The position numbers were made by a program, and so were the translations under genes. This document shows, in pieces, positions 23,051 through 34,221 of a DNA stretch of 64,000 nt. Source of the DNA: Paracamarosporium sp. OC-R06-R3 (lineage: Eukaryota > Ascomycota > Dothideomycetes > Pleosporales > Didymosphaeriaceae); assembly GCA_019828545.1 (NCBI GenBank), contig JACVRA010000159.1, forward strand, positions 1 to 64,000. Reading direction: 5' to 3'. The notes beneath the pieces were generated by a model. It saw only the letters and a list, made by a program, of their open reading frames with translations, ran no database searches and had not been told where the DNA came from. Position 1 is the first letter of the stretch; every line of letters begins with the position of its first letter.

Positions 23051-26000
23051 ATGCCAAAGAAAGCCATGTACGGGATGGATTGTGCCGGAGAAATGAGGGA
23101 CGTACTGACTGTGTTCTAGTGACGCGCGGATACCTGCGTTGATTCGCAATGGCGCACAGGTACGAATGCGCATGTTTAAATCTTTCAGACAGCAAGCTCA
23201 TTATACCACAGGAGAAAAAACGAAGCTTCTTCGTTGTCGTTGGCGATCGCCAGAAGGATGTCATAGTCAACCTCTACCACATTCTGCTCAATGTGGACGT
23301 GAAGCTGAATAAGTCGGTACTTTGGGCATATAAGAAGCAGCTTCTGGGCTTTTCAAGGTGGGACCGCGCACCGCACGTTGCAACTATATGCTGACTTGGG
23401 CCGGGCAGTCACCGCAAGAAGCGCGAAAAGAAGATCAAGAACGAGATTAAGCGAGGAATCCGCGATGTCGATACCGAGGACCCTTTCGAGTTATTCGTTT
23501 CGACGCAGAACGTCCGATATGTATACTACAAGGAGACTGAAAAGATTCTGGGTAACACGTATGGAATGTGTATATTGCAGGACTTTGAGGGTCTCACGCC
23601 GAACCTGCTTGCGCGGACGATCGAAACGGTCGAAGGAGGTGGACTGGTGATTCTGCTGCTGAAGGGCATGAACAGTTTGAAACAGCTATACACATTGTCC
23701 ATGGACGTGCATTCTCGATATCGGACCGAAGCGCATAGCGATGTGGTTGCGCGTTTCAATGAACGATTCATATTGTCACTTGGGAAATGTGACTCCTGCT
23801 TGGTAGTGGACGATGAGCTGAACGTGCTACCGATATCTGGTGGGAAGCATGTAAAACAGCTGCCGCCTCCGGACCCGGAAGCTGAAGGCAAAACACCAAA
23901 AGCGAAAGAGTTGGAAGAGATCAAGGAATCACTAGCGGACACGCCATCGGTCGGGGACCTTGTCAAGCTCGCAAAGACTGTAGACCAAGCGAAAGCGCTA
24001 CTCACTTTCGTGGATGCGATTGCGGAGAAGACACTTCAGAGCACAGTGACATTGACTGCTGCTCGTGGTCGAGGAAAATCCGCAGCACTGGGTGTGGCTG
24101 TTGCCGCGGCCGTCGCACACGGCTACAGCAACATCTTCATCACTTCGCCAAGTCCTGAGAACTTGAAAACACTATTTGAGTTTGTGTTCAAGGGCTTTGA
24201 TGCGCTAGGCTACATGGACCACCAGGACTACACTATCATGCAATCGACGAACCCCGACTTCAATAAGGCTATTGTCCGCGTCAACGTGCACCGACAACAC
24301 AGACAGACGATTCAGTATATCCAACCGCAAGACGCATATACCCTCGGTCAAGCAGAATTAGTCGTCATTGATGAGGCAGCTGCGATACCGTTGCCCTTGG
24401 TGAGGAAGCTGATGGGTCCTTATCTTGTTTTCATGGCGTCTACGATCAATGGTTACGAAGGCACCGGTCGATCACTGTCATTGAAGCTCATTCAACAGCT
24501 ACGAGAACAGTCGCGAGGCAGAGCAAATGGGGCCGATCATGTCATTGATCGCTCAACAGGCAAGGAGTCGAAGGACGGTACCGAGACGGCGATGGCCGGT
24601 CGTTCCTTGCGCGAAATCACTCTCTCAGAGCCCATCCGATACGCACAGGGTGACTCTGTAGAGCGATGGCTCAACGACGTGCTATGTCTTGATGCCACCC
24701 TTCCACGATTGAAAATGAATACGCAGGGCTGCCCGCATCCCTCCGAATGTCAACTCCTCCATGTTAACCGCGATACCCTGTTTTCCTTCAATCCAGCAGC
24801 AGAAAAGTTCTTGCAGAAGATGATGGCTCTCTACGTCGCGAGCCATTACAAAAACTCACCTAATGATCTTCAACTCATGTCCGACGCTCCAGCTCATCAG
24901 CTCTTCGTTCTCGTTCCGCCAGTCACAGAAGACAACAAGCTTCCAGAACCACTTTGCGTAGTGCAAGTAGCGCTCGAGGGTCAAATCAGCAGAGAAAGTG
25001 TACTAAGCAGCTTGAACCGAGGACAGCGCGCCGGTGGTGACCTGATTCCTTGGATCGTTTCGCAGCAATTTCAAGACGAGAACTTCGCGGGTCTGTCGGG
25101 TGCACGTGTGATACGGATAGCAACGAACCCTGACTACATCAAAATGGGTTATGGTTCAAGAGCACTCGAGCTTCTGGTCGACTTCTACGATGGCAAACTT
25201 GCGAGCCTCTCGGAGACAGAACCAAAGGAAGTCGAAAGCATGCGGAGGGTGACTGAGGATGAGCTTGAAAATGCAACACTTCTCAAAGATGATGTAAAGG
25301 TCAGAGAAGCGAAGGATATGCCTCCTCTCTTTGCTCGATTACCGGAACTCAAGGCACCTCAACTCGACTATGTTGGCGTGTCGTACGGTCTCACACCTCA
25401 ACTGCACAAGTTCTGGAAACGGGCTTCATTCGTTCCCGTATATCTACGACAAACGGCCAACGAGCTTACCGGAGAACATACCTGCGTCATGCTGCGGTCG
25501 CTGGAGACAACCTCCTCGGATGGCAGCTGGGTGGCCGCGTTCGCAAAAGATTTCCAACGCCGATTCCTCTCTCTCCTCTCCTACCAATTCCGAACATTCC
25601 CTGCAGTCACCTCCTTGTCAATAGACGAATCAGCCTCAGCAGGCTCGAAACTAGACGCCGACCTCGCTCCTAGAGCAATAACAAAACCAGAGCTGGATGG
25701 CCTCCTCAGCGCCTACGATCTCAAACGCCTCGACTCCTACGCTAACAACATGCTCGACTATCACGTCATCCTCGACATGCTGCCCACCATCGCACAGCTC
25801 TACTTTACCGGCAGGCTGAAAGGCCACGTCAAGATGAGCGGCGTCCAGACGGCGATACTCCTCGCAATCGGCTTGCAGCGGAAAGAGTTCTCTGATGTGG
25901 AGAAGGAACTCAACCTCAACAACAGCCAGCTACTGGCCATGTTTGTCAAGGTCATCCGCAAGGTTGCGACCACATTCCGCGGCATCGTCGAAGGCGCCGT

Positions 26001-26541
26001 CGAGGAAACGATGCCCGAGGCTATGGAAGTAGAACGGAACGGCGCCGATGACGACGCAGAAGGCGATGCGGTGCAGCGCTTCAAGCCGCTTGAGAAAGAC
26101 CTCGACGAGGAGCTGCGGGAAGGCGGCGACGAGGCTCTGCGCGAGGAACGCGAAAGAGCGAAGGCGCTTATCGATGCACTGCCACTGGGAAAGTAAGTAC
26201 CGCCATACTCACGTACTACACGTCAAAGCCCTGGCACACCAGGCGACACAGCGAACGAACCCAATTTTTCTCGCACAACACCATGTTCCATCCTGTCCTT
26301 GTAGCTAACATCTCCCCACAGATATGAAATCGGAGCCGGGACCACGGACTGGGCGGACGCCGAGCGCCAGATCCGCGACGCGGCGAAGAAGGGCGGCGCA
26401 GTGAGCACGACTGTCAGCGTGAAGACTGGCAAAGCGAACAAGAGGAAGGCCGGTGAGGCTGTAGACGAAGCCTATAAAGAGGCAGAGAAATTCAAGGACG
26501 GCGGGAAGAAGAAGAAGAGTAAGTTTGCGAAGGGGAGGTAA
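23051..26541 (+). CDS. kre33: RNA cytidine acetyltransferase Kre33/NAT10
   Basis: Five exons (23051-23067, 23120-23159, 23212-23357, 23409-26192, 26322-26541) give 1068 residues, the usual family length. This nucleolar enzyme makes N4-acetylcytidine in 18S rRNA and some tRNAs using acetyl-CoA and ATP, and is needed for 40S maturation. The first two tiny exons rebuild the conserved start MPKKAIDARIPALIRNGAQ, which fixes the start codon. The DUF1726 N-terminal domain (SFFVVVGDR, KSVLWAYKKQLLGF) is followed by the helicase module with Walker A AARGRGKSAALG (about 285) and Walker B-like VVIDEAAAIPLPLV (about 385). A GNAT acetyltransferase fold follows (ATNPDYIKMGYGSRALELL, about 639), then the tRNA-binding C-terminal part and a Lys-rich tail suited to nucleolar targeting. 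Confidence 0.97.
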
Positions 26542-27385
26542 GGTGTGTATGTTGCGTTTTGATGGCCGGAACGAGGGTGGGGGTGCGTGTTTAGATATCC
26601 CGATTCATATGAGAAACAAATGGAAAAGCAAAAGAAAGAATTCTTGCAGATTCTTGTGTGTAAATGGATTGTGTCTGTGTTCGTCTACGAGATGATGCAC
26701 ACGGTCAAGACAAATCTGCGCATTAGCACTTATGAATGTAGTATCCATACGTACATTACACGATAACTACACAGCTACCACTACATCGCTCCTCTCCTTA
26801 CCCCGTCCGTAGCATACACGCATATACAGCACACCCCAAGCCACCCATACCATTTTTTGAGCGTTTCCTGCTGGTCTTGCAGAACACTAGTCCACGCTAC
26901 TTCACTCCAAGTGCTCACCCGAGTACGAAGCTCAACAGTACCAAGTTAAACGAGACAATTCCGAGCTGTATTAAACAGCCTCAGGAAAGGTAGCCCCATA
27001 CGCTCCATACATGCTGTCTTCATTTGTTCATCAAGGCGCGAAGGGCACTCATCACGAACACGAGACACAATCCAACCATTAAGTGAGCGAGACTGTACGA
27101 GGCAAATAACCTTGATATACATTTAACATAACCTAATCGACGAGTCTTGTCCTTCTCCAGCACTATCTGTTCATCGTAGCGTTGAGTCGGGCACAAGACG
27201 TATAATACTTTTTGATCCATAACGCCAGCTAAAGCCGTGGTATAATGACAGATTACATCGCACATGTCATGGCATGATAGAACCTCAACATTAAGCCCGC
27301 CTCATGTGACATGCGTGCATACTCAACACTTACCGACTCCATCATTCAAACGAGACTAAACGATGCATGACACTCATTTCAAAGC
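26542..27385. other. Convergent intergenic region
   Basis: 840 bases between the 3' ends of kre33 and the Nsr1/Gar2-like gene. No gene or structured repeat was seen. It presumably holds the 3' UTRs of both. Confidence 0.5.
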
Positions 27386-28912
27386 TTAGAAGGTCATCTT
27401 CGAGCCCTTGAAGTCGTTGAAGCCGCCACGGTTGGTCGTGAAACCACCACGGCCGCCACGAGGACCTCCGCGACCACCACGGCCTCCACGGCCACCACGG
27501 TCGCCAAAGCCTCCACGGCCGCCGCCGCGGCCACCGAAGCCACCGCGACCTCCGCCACGACCACCACGGTCACCACCGCCGTTGTTGTCACGAGCTGCCG
27601 CGAAGTCAATGCGGATGTTACGTCCGTCAACATCCTGGCCGCTCAGACCGTCAAGAGCAGCCTGAGCCTCCTGAACGGAACCGAACTCAACGTATCCGAA
27701 ACCCTTGGGAGCACCAGTGTCGCGGTCCGTGGGGAGAGAGACACGGGCGATCTCGCCGTAGGCACTGAAAGCCTCGCCAATGGACTCGTTGGTGGAGTCG
27801 AAAGAAAGGTTGCCAATGAACAGCGTGTTGCTAGGCGCAGAGCGCTTGTCACCGAACTGCTTGGCACGGGCAGCGCCCTTGTCCTGCTGCTGTGGGCGCG
27901 GCTGGCTGAAGTCGACGTTCAGGGCACGACCGTCGAGGTCAGAGTCGTGAAGGGCGTCCTTGGCTGCCTTTGCTGCATCAGCAGTGGTGAACTCAACATA
28001 TCCGAAACTTTGAACAGAATTAGCAACGCTCGTAAGACGGATATGAGCTGTGACCTACCCCTTGGAGCGACCAGACTCGCGGTCGGTGATGATGCGGCAG
28101 CCCTCAATCGTGCCATAGGGCGCGAAAGTGGAAGACAGCCAATCCTCATCGACATTCCAGCTGAGGTTGCCAACGAAAAGGTTCTTGATGCCGTCCTCGC
28201 CAGCTGACTCAGTCTTTGTCTTCTTGACAACGGGCTCGGCCTCGGCCTCAGCCTTGCGCTTCTTGGAGGGAGCCTCCTTCTCATCGCTGTCGCTGGAGTC
28301 GTCGGAATCGGAATCGGCGTCGGAGTCGGAGGAATCCTCGGAGTCGTCCGAAGAAGCCTGAGTGTTCGTTAGTGGGTTGATCTATTCAGCCGGGAAGGAT
28401 CAACGTACCTCAGCCTTAGCGGTCTTCTCAGCCGGCTTGGCCTCCTCGGACTCGCTCTCAGAAGAGTCGTCCTCAGAGTCATCTTCAGAGTCGGAAGAGT
28501 CAGACTCCTCCTTCTTGGCGGCAGCCTTGGGAGCATCTGCCATCTCCTCGTCACTGTCGGACTCCTCGCTGTCAGAAGAGTCGGAGCTGGAGGCTTCAGC
28601 CTTGGCCTTTCCGTTGGTCTTCTTCACGGGGGCCTTCTCCTCTTCGCTGGAGGAGCTGTCGCTGTCATCCTCAGAAGCGCTGGAAGCAGACTCCTCAGAG
28701 TCGGACTCGGACTCGGACTCAGGCTCGGGAGTAGGAGCCTTCTTAGACTTCTTCTTCTTGTCGACACCTGAGGCGGCAGACTTGGCAATGTCCTTGCTCT
28801 TCGCCTTGGGCGTCTGGGAAGGCTTGGTGATGCGGCCCTCCTTCACCTTGGTGGCCTCAGCCTTCTTGGAGGCCTTGTCGGCGGTAGGCTTGGTAGCTTT
28901 GGTCTTTGCCAT
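27386..28912 (-). CDS. NSR1: Nucleolin-like protein (Nsr1/Gar2)
   Basis: Three exons on the minus strand (28912-28409, 28357-28059, 28007-27386) give 474 residues. The layout matches nucleolin/Nsr1/Gar2: a Lys/Ala-rich start, then long acidic Ser/Asp/Glu tracts with many casein-kinase-2 type sites (about 60-200). Next come RRM1 from about 226 (NLFVGNLSWNVDEDW; RNP1-like GFGYVEF) and RRM2 from about 328 (NTLFIGNLSF; KGFGYVEF), and a C-terminal RGG/GGRGG box (about 405-465). Such proteins act in the nucleolus in pre-rRNA processing and 40S assembly, consistent with the tail-to-tail kre33 neighbour. Both introns are about 51 nt, one of them inside the RNP1 motif of RRM1. The first intron has a CCCACTAACG branch site. 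Confidence 0.95.
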
Positions 28913-29712
28913 TGTGATGATGGTGATATTCTAGATCTAGGATTATCAGTATGTTGCGCAATAGGTATACCCGTGAAAGTATAAAAAAAATTTCAGAAAA
29001 GGAAAAGAGGTAAGACGCGGAGGTCTTGTAATTCAAGCGCTAGCTTTAAAAAAAGCTAAATGCGCTGGTAGCCAACTGTCTCAGATCGCGAAAAGCCCAC
29101 AGGAATCTCTCAGTGAAATTTGCGCCTTGCGGCGAAAGTTTCTGAAGCCCACGTAAAAGCCCACGCTTCAAGGCGGTGTGTTCCCACAAGGTGCCGAGAA
29201 GACAAGATAATAGCCCTCAGTAGCGAAAAGCCCGCTGATGAATCTCGCCGTGCTCTGATGAGCGACAGGCGTGCCCTCTGTTCCTCTGTGTGTTAAGGAA
29301 ATTGTTCGCATGTGCCCACTGACTTGATAGAATGTGTTTTGAGAGTCGCAGTTCTCTCGTAAAGCCCTCAGTAGCTCGCAAATGCCCACAAAGCCACAAA
29401 TGGAGCCTCGACTAGTGTGTAGAGGAAAAGTTGTTGCGCGAAGAATGGAGTCGCGGTGTTGGAGAAAAAGTTCGATGCGGGAGCTGGGAAGCAGCTTATA
29501 GACCAAAATCTTTGCGCTTATCGATAACAGAAGGCGCTTTCGTTCTTTGATTAGTCGACCAATGCAAGGATAAATCTCAGCGGCGCGAGTGGGCCAAGCT
29601 CTCGAAGGCGGTGAGCTTAGGCAGGTGCCCTCGCTAGTGGTCCAGCGGAAACGTCGCCTACCGCGTAATTCCCAACCTCCACCTTGTTCACAGCGTTGAA
29701 TAGTTTCTTCCA
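28913..29712. promoter_or_regulatory. Divergent promoter of NSR1-like gene and alg6
   Basis: 800 bases between two divergent housekeeping genes. A 13-bp sequence, AGCCCTCAGTAGC, occurs twice in the same orientation (29212-29224 and 29363-29375). Further AAAAGCCC/AAGCCCAC elements lie between 29090 and 29400. A minus-strand 205-codon frame here overlaps these repeats and has no domain, so it is treated as chance. The repeated elements are candidate regulatory sites. Confidence 0.45.
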
Positions 29713-31512
29713 ATGGCGTCGCCACAAGGTTACAAACCTCGTCGGCGGAGGAAGATCGAGGAGGGCTCTCTCGCACACGTGACACACGGCACCCTCGACC
29801 TGGACCAATCTAGCCAGGCCCGCAAACCCGCATTCCCGCTTGTTGCTTTCCTCTGGCCCGCCAAGGGCGTAGTCTCCCAATGGATCACCATACCAGTGAT
29901 CCTCATGGCAGTGGGGCTCTTCCGATGGACGACCGGTCTATGGGGATACTCTGGCTTCAATTCACCGCCCATGCATGGAGACTTTGAAGCCCAGCGGCAT
30001 TGGATGGAAATAACCCAGCACCTCCCTGTCTCGCAATGGTATTTCTATGACCTGGACTGGTGGGGTCTGGACTATCCGCCTCTCACTGCATATCACAGCT
30101 GGCTCTTGGGTATCATGTATGTGCCTTGGATATCAATATCTTCATAGCTAATGTAAACAAGTGGCTCTGCCATCAACCCTCAATGGTTCGAACTTTTCGA
30201 TTCTCGAGCATTGGACGACCCGTTGCTGAAGATATACATGCGTGCTACCGTCTTCGCTTCCGAATACCTCATCTACATCCCCGCCACGATCATCTTCTTA
30301 CGAAGATACTCTCGAGCCGAAAAGGTCAATGTCTGGGAAGCTTCAATCGCCCTCGTCGCGATTCTCATGCAGCCTGCGACCTTGTTGATTGATCATGGAC
30401 ACTTTCAATATAACACCGTTATGTTGGGTCTTGCAGTGGCAAGCATGTCAAGCATACTTGCTGGGCGCCACCTGTGGAGCTGTGTATTCTTTGTGGGGGC
30501 ACTTGGCTTCAAACAAATGGCGTTATTCTATGCGCCTGCTGTCTTTGCATATCTCCTCGGCATATGTATTGCCCCCCGGGTCAACATCACAAGACTCTTC
30601 TTCATCGCCATCACCACAGTCGCGTCTTTTGCGCTTCTCTACCTGCCGTTCCTTGCTGGAGTCGCATTCGACACGTATAAGAACGTGCCAATGAAAGGCC
30701 TCCCGCTTCCACCGTTATTGGAATCCCTTCCAATTACGCTAGACTCTGAGGCTTGGTACTACCCCTACGCCTTACAATTGGGCCAGTCAATCCACCGGAT
30801 CTTCCCGTTCGCACGAGGACTGTTCGAAGACAAGGTTGCTAATATCTGGTGCACTATTCACACTTTCCACAAGCTCCACAGATATTCGGGTCCTCTTCTT
30901 CAACGCGCCGCTCTTGTCGCTACCCTGGCTTCGATCACGCCACCATGTCTCATTATATTCCTCAAGCCACGTAAACAGCTGGTTCCTCTTGCTTTCGCGA
31001 CTACCGCCTGGGGCTTTTTCCTCTGCTCGTACCAGGTCCACGAGAAGAATGTGCTGCTACCACTACTGCCAATGACAGTTTTACTGAGTGGACATGGCGG
31101 TCTCTTGCCGTCTATCCGTGCTTGGGTGGGATTGGCCAACATGCTCGGTGTTTGGACCATGTTCCCGTTGCTGAAGAGAGATGAGCTTCGGGTGCCGTAT
31201 TTTGTCATCTCGTTGCTTTGGGCATATCTGCTCGGGCTGCCGCCTGTGTCTTTCTCCGCATATCACGAGGGAACGACGGGTGGCCTCGGCCTTCTCACCA
31301 AGATATTACATCTTAACATCTATGTTGCCATGGTAGGGTGGCACGTCGTAGAAGCCTTTGTCGCTACACCTGCAGACAAACCGGATCTCTGGGTTGTGGC
31401 GAACTCTATCATTGGGTGCGGAGGCTTCGCTCTCTGCTACCTGTGGTGTCTCTGGACGCTGTTGAACAAGAGCGAGTTGTTGGGTTCCAAAGCAAAGAGC
31501 AAAACGCAATAG
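29713..31512 (+). CDS. alg6: Dolichyl-P-glucose:Man9GlcNAc2-PP-dolichol glucosyltransferase Alg6
   Basis: Two exons (29713-30116 and 30162-31512) give 584 residues, close to the usual length. Alg6 is a multi-spanning ER membrane enzyme that adds the first glucose to the lipid-linked oligosaccharide before its transfer to protein. The diagnostic N-terminal luminal motifs are clear: PPMHGDFEAQRHWMEITQHL and WGLDYPPLTAYHSWLLG. These separate Alg6 from Alg8. About a dozen hydrophobic segments follow, and the luminal HGHFQYN and FKQMALFYAP blocks are typical of this GT57 family. The intron ends in AAG, with a GCTAAT branch-like site, and restores LGIIGSAINPQWFELF. The short basic tail (KSELLGSKAKSKTQ) is consistent with cytosolic ER-retention signals. 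Confidence 0.95.
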
Positions 31513-31717
31513 GCAAATTTCTGGTTTTCGTTTTCTGGACATTTACCAAGATACCCATTTCTTCACGAGTCATAAAATGGAGAGGTTTGGTTTCGTTATG
31601 TATGAGTGGGTTTATAGCGGTTCTTCTACAATGCTTGAACGCCATGCCGATGCTTCTATTGTACAATATATGCTGGCTCCAACAAGTATCATACAGCCTT
31701 TCCTCCACGTCGCATCA

Positions 31718-32051
31718 TTATACTTTGAAGCCGTAACCCTCCATGCAGAGCTTGTATTTCGTTACGAGATCGGCGCACTCTTCTTGAGGATTGCTGGAGT
31801 TTGAGAAGAGCATGCATTCGTCGCGCTTGCCCTTCTCCTCGGTGCAGACGCAGCAGGGCTACTCAACGTTAGCTTCGACCTCTACGCAGTTGAGATGAGC
31901 TCATACCTTCGGTTTCGCCGGCGTACTGGGAGTCTTCACGTCGGCGGCCAAATTGGCAGCCGTCGGCGGCGGAGGTGCTTGTGCTGGAATTGCATTAGTC
32001 CATGCGAGTCGCCAGCAGCTCGTGGCACGTACTTGACTGTCCTGAACCCAT
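31718..32051 (-). CDS. cox17: Mitochondrial copper chaperone Cox17
   Basis: Three small exons (32051-32033, 31983-31907, 31858-31718) give 78 residues. The last two exons encode the Cox17 core: KPKPCCVCTEEKGKRDECML, with the invariant KPCCxC copper site, followed by a CADLVTKYKLCMEGYGFKV block. The four CX9C-type cysteines allow a coiled-coil-helix-coiled-coil-helix fold imported by Mia40. Cox17 delivers copper in the intermembrane space to Sco1 and Cox11 for cytochrome c oxidase assembly. The first exon (MGSGQS) is a 19-nt exon predicted from a GTACGT donor and a TTCCAG acceptor with a GACTAATG branch site. The core is certain and the first exon is likely. The gene is divergent from rna1. 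Confidence 0.93.
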
Positions 32052-32344
32052 TGCGATGTGTGGTGTGAGTGAATGCTCCGGCGGACGCGCTGCTTAGCAA
32101 TTCGAAATCCACCTCGAATTTCTTGGCTTCGCCGCGGCCGATCATCGAACGAACGCACGGGGCGCCACCAGTCATGCAGGGATTCGGCCTAGGCCTAATT
32201 ACCCCCACCAACGCACCAAAACAACAATTCTTGTTGCCCCTCGTCACCTACACCCCGTATTCTTTGTTTACGAACGGTATGCTTGCTTTCATGGCGTGTA
32301 TCTTGGGCTGACATACTAACGCTATACAGTTCGACCCGAACAAC
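32052..32344. promoter_or_regulatory. Bidirectional promoter cox17/rna1 with a probable 5' UTR intron
   Basis: Only 293 bases separate the two divergent start codons. On the plus strand a likely intron in the rna1 leader runs from 32277 (GTATGCTT) to 32329 (CTATACAG), with a perfect ATACTAACG branch site. True promoter space is therefore about 200 bases. Confidence 0.6.
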
Positions 32345-33685
32345 ATGTCTGATTCCAAGATCTTCTCGCTGGAAGGCAAGAGCCTGAAACTTGACACTGC
32401 CGAGGATATCGAGCCCCATATCAAGGCGCTGAAGGAGAACGAGGATGTGGAGGAGGTGCGATTCCTGGGCAACACGATCGGAATAGGAGCCAGCGAGGCG
32501 CTAGCCAAGGTACTCGAAACCAAGAAGAAGTTGCAGGTGTGTATACCCTCATGCGTCACTGCCTACCCCTAACTAACACGCACCCAGGTCGCCAACTTCG
32601 CCGACGTCTTCACAGGGCGTCTCCTCTCCGAGATCCCGCAAGCGCTCTCCGCACTCCTCACATCGCTCCTCACGCTCCCAAACCTCTACACCGTAAACCT
32701 CTCCGACAACGCCTTCGGCCTGAACACACAGGCACCCCTCGTCGACTTCCTCTCGCAGCACGTCCCCCTCCGGCACCTCATCCTCAACAACAATGGGCTC
32801 GGCCCCGCAGCCGGCGTCCTCATCGCGGATGCCCTCACCGCGCTCGCCGCCAAGAAAGACGCCGCCCGCAAGCAAGGCCAAACCGTCCCGAACCTCGAGA
32901 CCATCATCTGCGGGCGCAACCGCCTCGAGAACGGCAGCATGGCCGCCTGGGCAAAGGCCTACGCCGCGCACACGGGCATCAAGGAGGTCAAGATGGTGCA
33001 GAACGGCATCCGCTCGGAGGGCATCACGCACATCCTCAACCACGGCTTCGTCCACTCGACTAAGATCGAGACGCTCGACCTCCAGGACAACACCTTCACT
33101 GCTACGGGCGCGAAGGCCCTCGCAAACGTCGTAGGCAACTGGACGGAGATCAAGGATCTCGGCGTGGGAGACTGCTTGCTTAAGGGGCGGGGCGGCATCG
33201 CGTTCGCGGCTGCGCTGCAGAAGGGAAACAACGCGAAGCTCGAAGTGCTCCGCCTGGAATTCAACGAGATCAACGCGAAGGGTGTCGCCGGCCTCGCCGA
33301 TGCACTGCCCAAGTTGCCCGCCCTCCGCCGCATCGAGCTCGAAGGCAACCAGTTCGACGCGGAGGACCCTGCGATCGAGAAGCTCCGCGAGGAGCTCGGC
33401 AAGCGCAGGGAGGCTGCTGGCGTTGAGGATGAGGACGACGAGAACTGGGGCGTCGGCGACCTGGACGAGCTGGAGTCTGGAGACGAGGAGGAAGAAGAGG
33501 AAGACGAGGCGAAGGCTGCGAGCGACGACGAAGACCAGGGCGTCGTGGCGCAGGAGAAGGCCGCGCGGGACATCATCGCCGACCAGCAGGCGGAGGAGTC
33601 GAACGTGGCGCAGAAGGAAGACAAGGACGTCGATGCGCTCGCGGATGCGCTCGCGAAGACGGATATCAAGGCGAAGCAGGGCTGA
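32345..33685 (+). CDS. rna1: Ran GTPase-activating protein (RanGAP/Rna1)
   Basis: Two exons (32345-32536 and 32588-33685) give 429 residues. Rna1 stimulates GTP hydrolysis by Ran in the cytosol and so maintains the RanGTP gradient for nuclear transport. The protein is a leucine-rich-repeat horseshoe of about eleven units, for example LPNLYTVNLSDNAFG, LRHLILNNNGLGP, LETIICGRNRLENGSM and LETLDLQDNTFT. The CGRNRLENGS segment contains the expected catalytic Arg loop region. An acidic tract (about 345-380, rich in Glu and Asp) follows the repeats, as in yeast and fission-yeast Rna1, and the tail is charged and helical. The start agrees with the family N-terminus (KIFSLEGKSLKL). Confidence 0.95.
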
Positions 33686-34221
33686 GAGTGATACTAGACT
33701 GGGTAGAGCCGGTGTCCCCTTTGCATAGACGGGTGTTGTAGGCGGGCTTCTTTTGCGGTTGGAGTTTGGTTTGGACGGTCGCTCGCTCGCTCGCTCGCTC
33801 GTCGAGGGGTGCGCCGGACAGGGATGGACATTGCATATACGAATGAGACGAGCGAGATACCACGGTTAGGATAGGATAGGATGGGATAAGGTAGGATATA
33901 CAGAATGAACCACTGAACCTTGTATACATGTGCATTCATCATGATCCTCTGCCACCATTTGTTTATATCTTCATCCATCAGCGTACCAGACATTTCGGCA
34001 CAGCACCGTTGTTGAGCAATTAAGTAGAAGATGAAAGTTCAAAAGCTACTATTGGGTATATGTGTTGCCTACTCTGGCATTATCCTTGGTCCTCTCGCAT
34101 TCTCCTTCATTCGTTTCCTGCTAGCCATGCATCAAAGCTACATATACGTGGACCGAAACCCCATACCGTGTTGTAAGTGCCCGCTGTCGTGACCTCAAAC
34201 CTTAACAACGTGCTCCCAATC
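33686..34221. other. Convergent intergenic region
   Basis: 536 bases between the 3' ends of rna1 and the SMP-domain gene. It includes a tetranucleotide run at 33777-33800 and some GGATA-like repeats at 33867-33900. No gene was seen. Confidence 0.5.
33777..33800. repeat. CGCT tetranucleotide microsatellite
   Basis: About six consecutive TCGC/GCTC units just after the rna1 stop. Confidence 0.9.

Noticed and set aside
29228..29270. CTGATGA/CTGA motifs resembling a C/D-box snoRNA beside the nucleolin-like gene
   Set aside because: The spacing between the boxes is too short, there is no terminal stem and no visible rRNA guide segment.
29168..29785. 205-codon minus-strand frame between NSR1 and alg6
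   Set aside because: Overlaps the start of alg6 and the repeated promoter elements; no domain seen.
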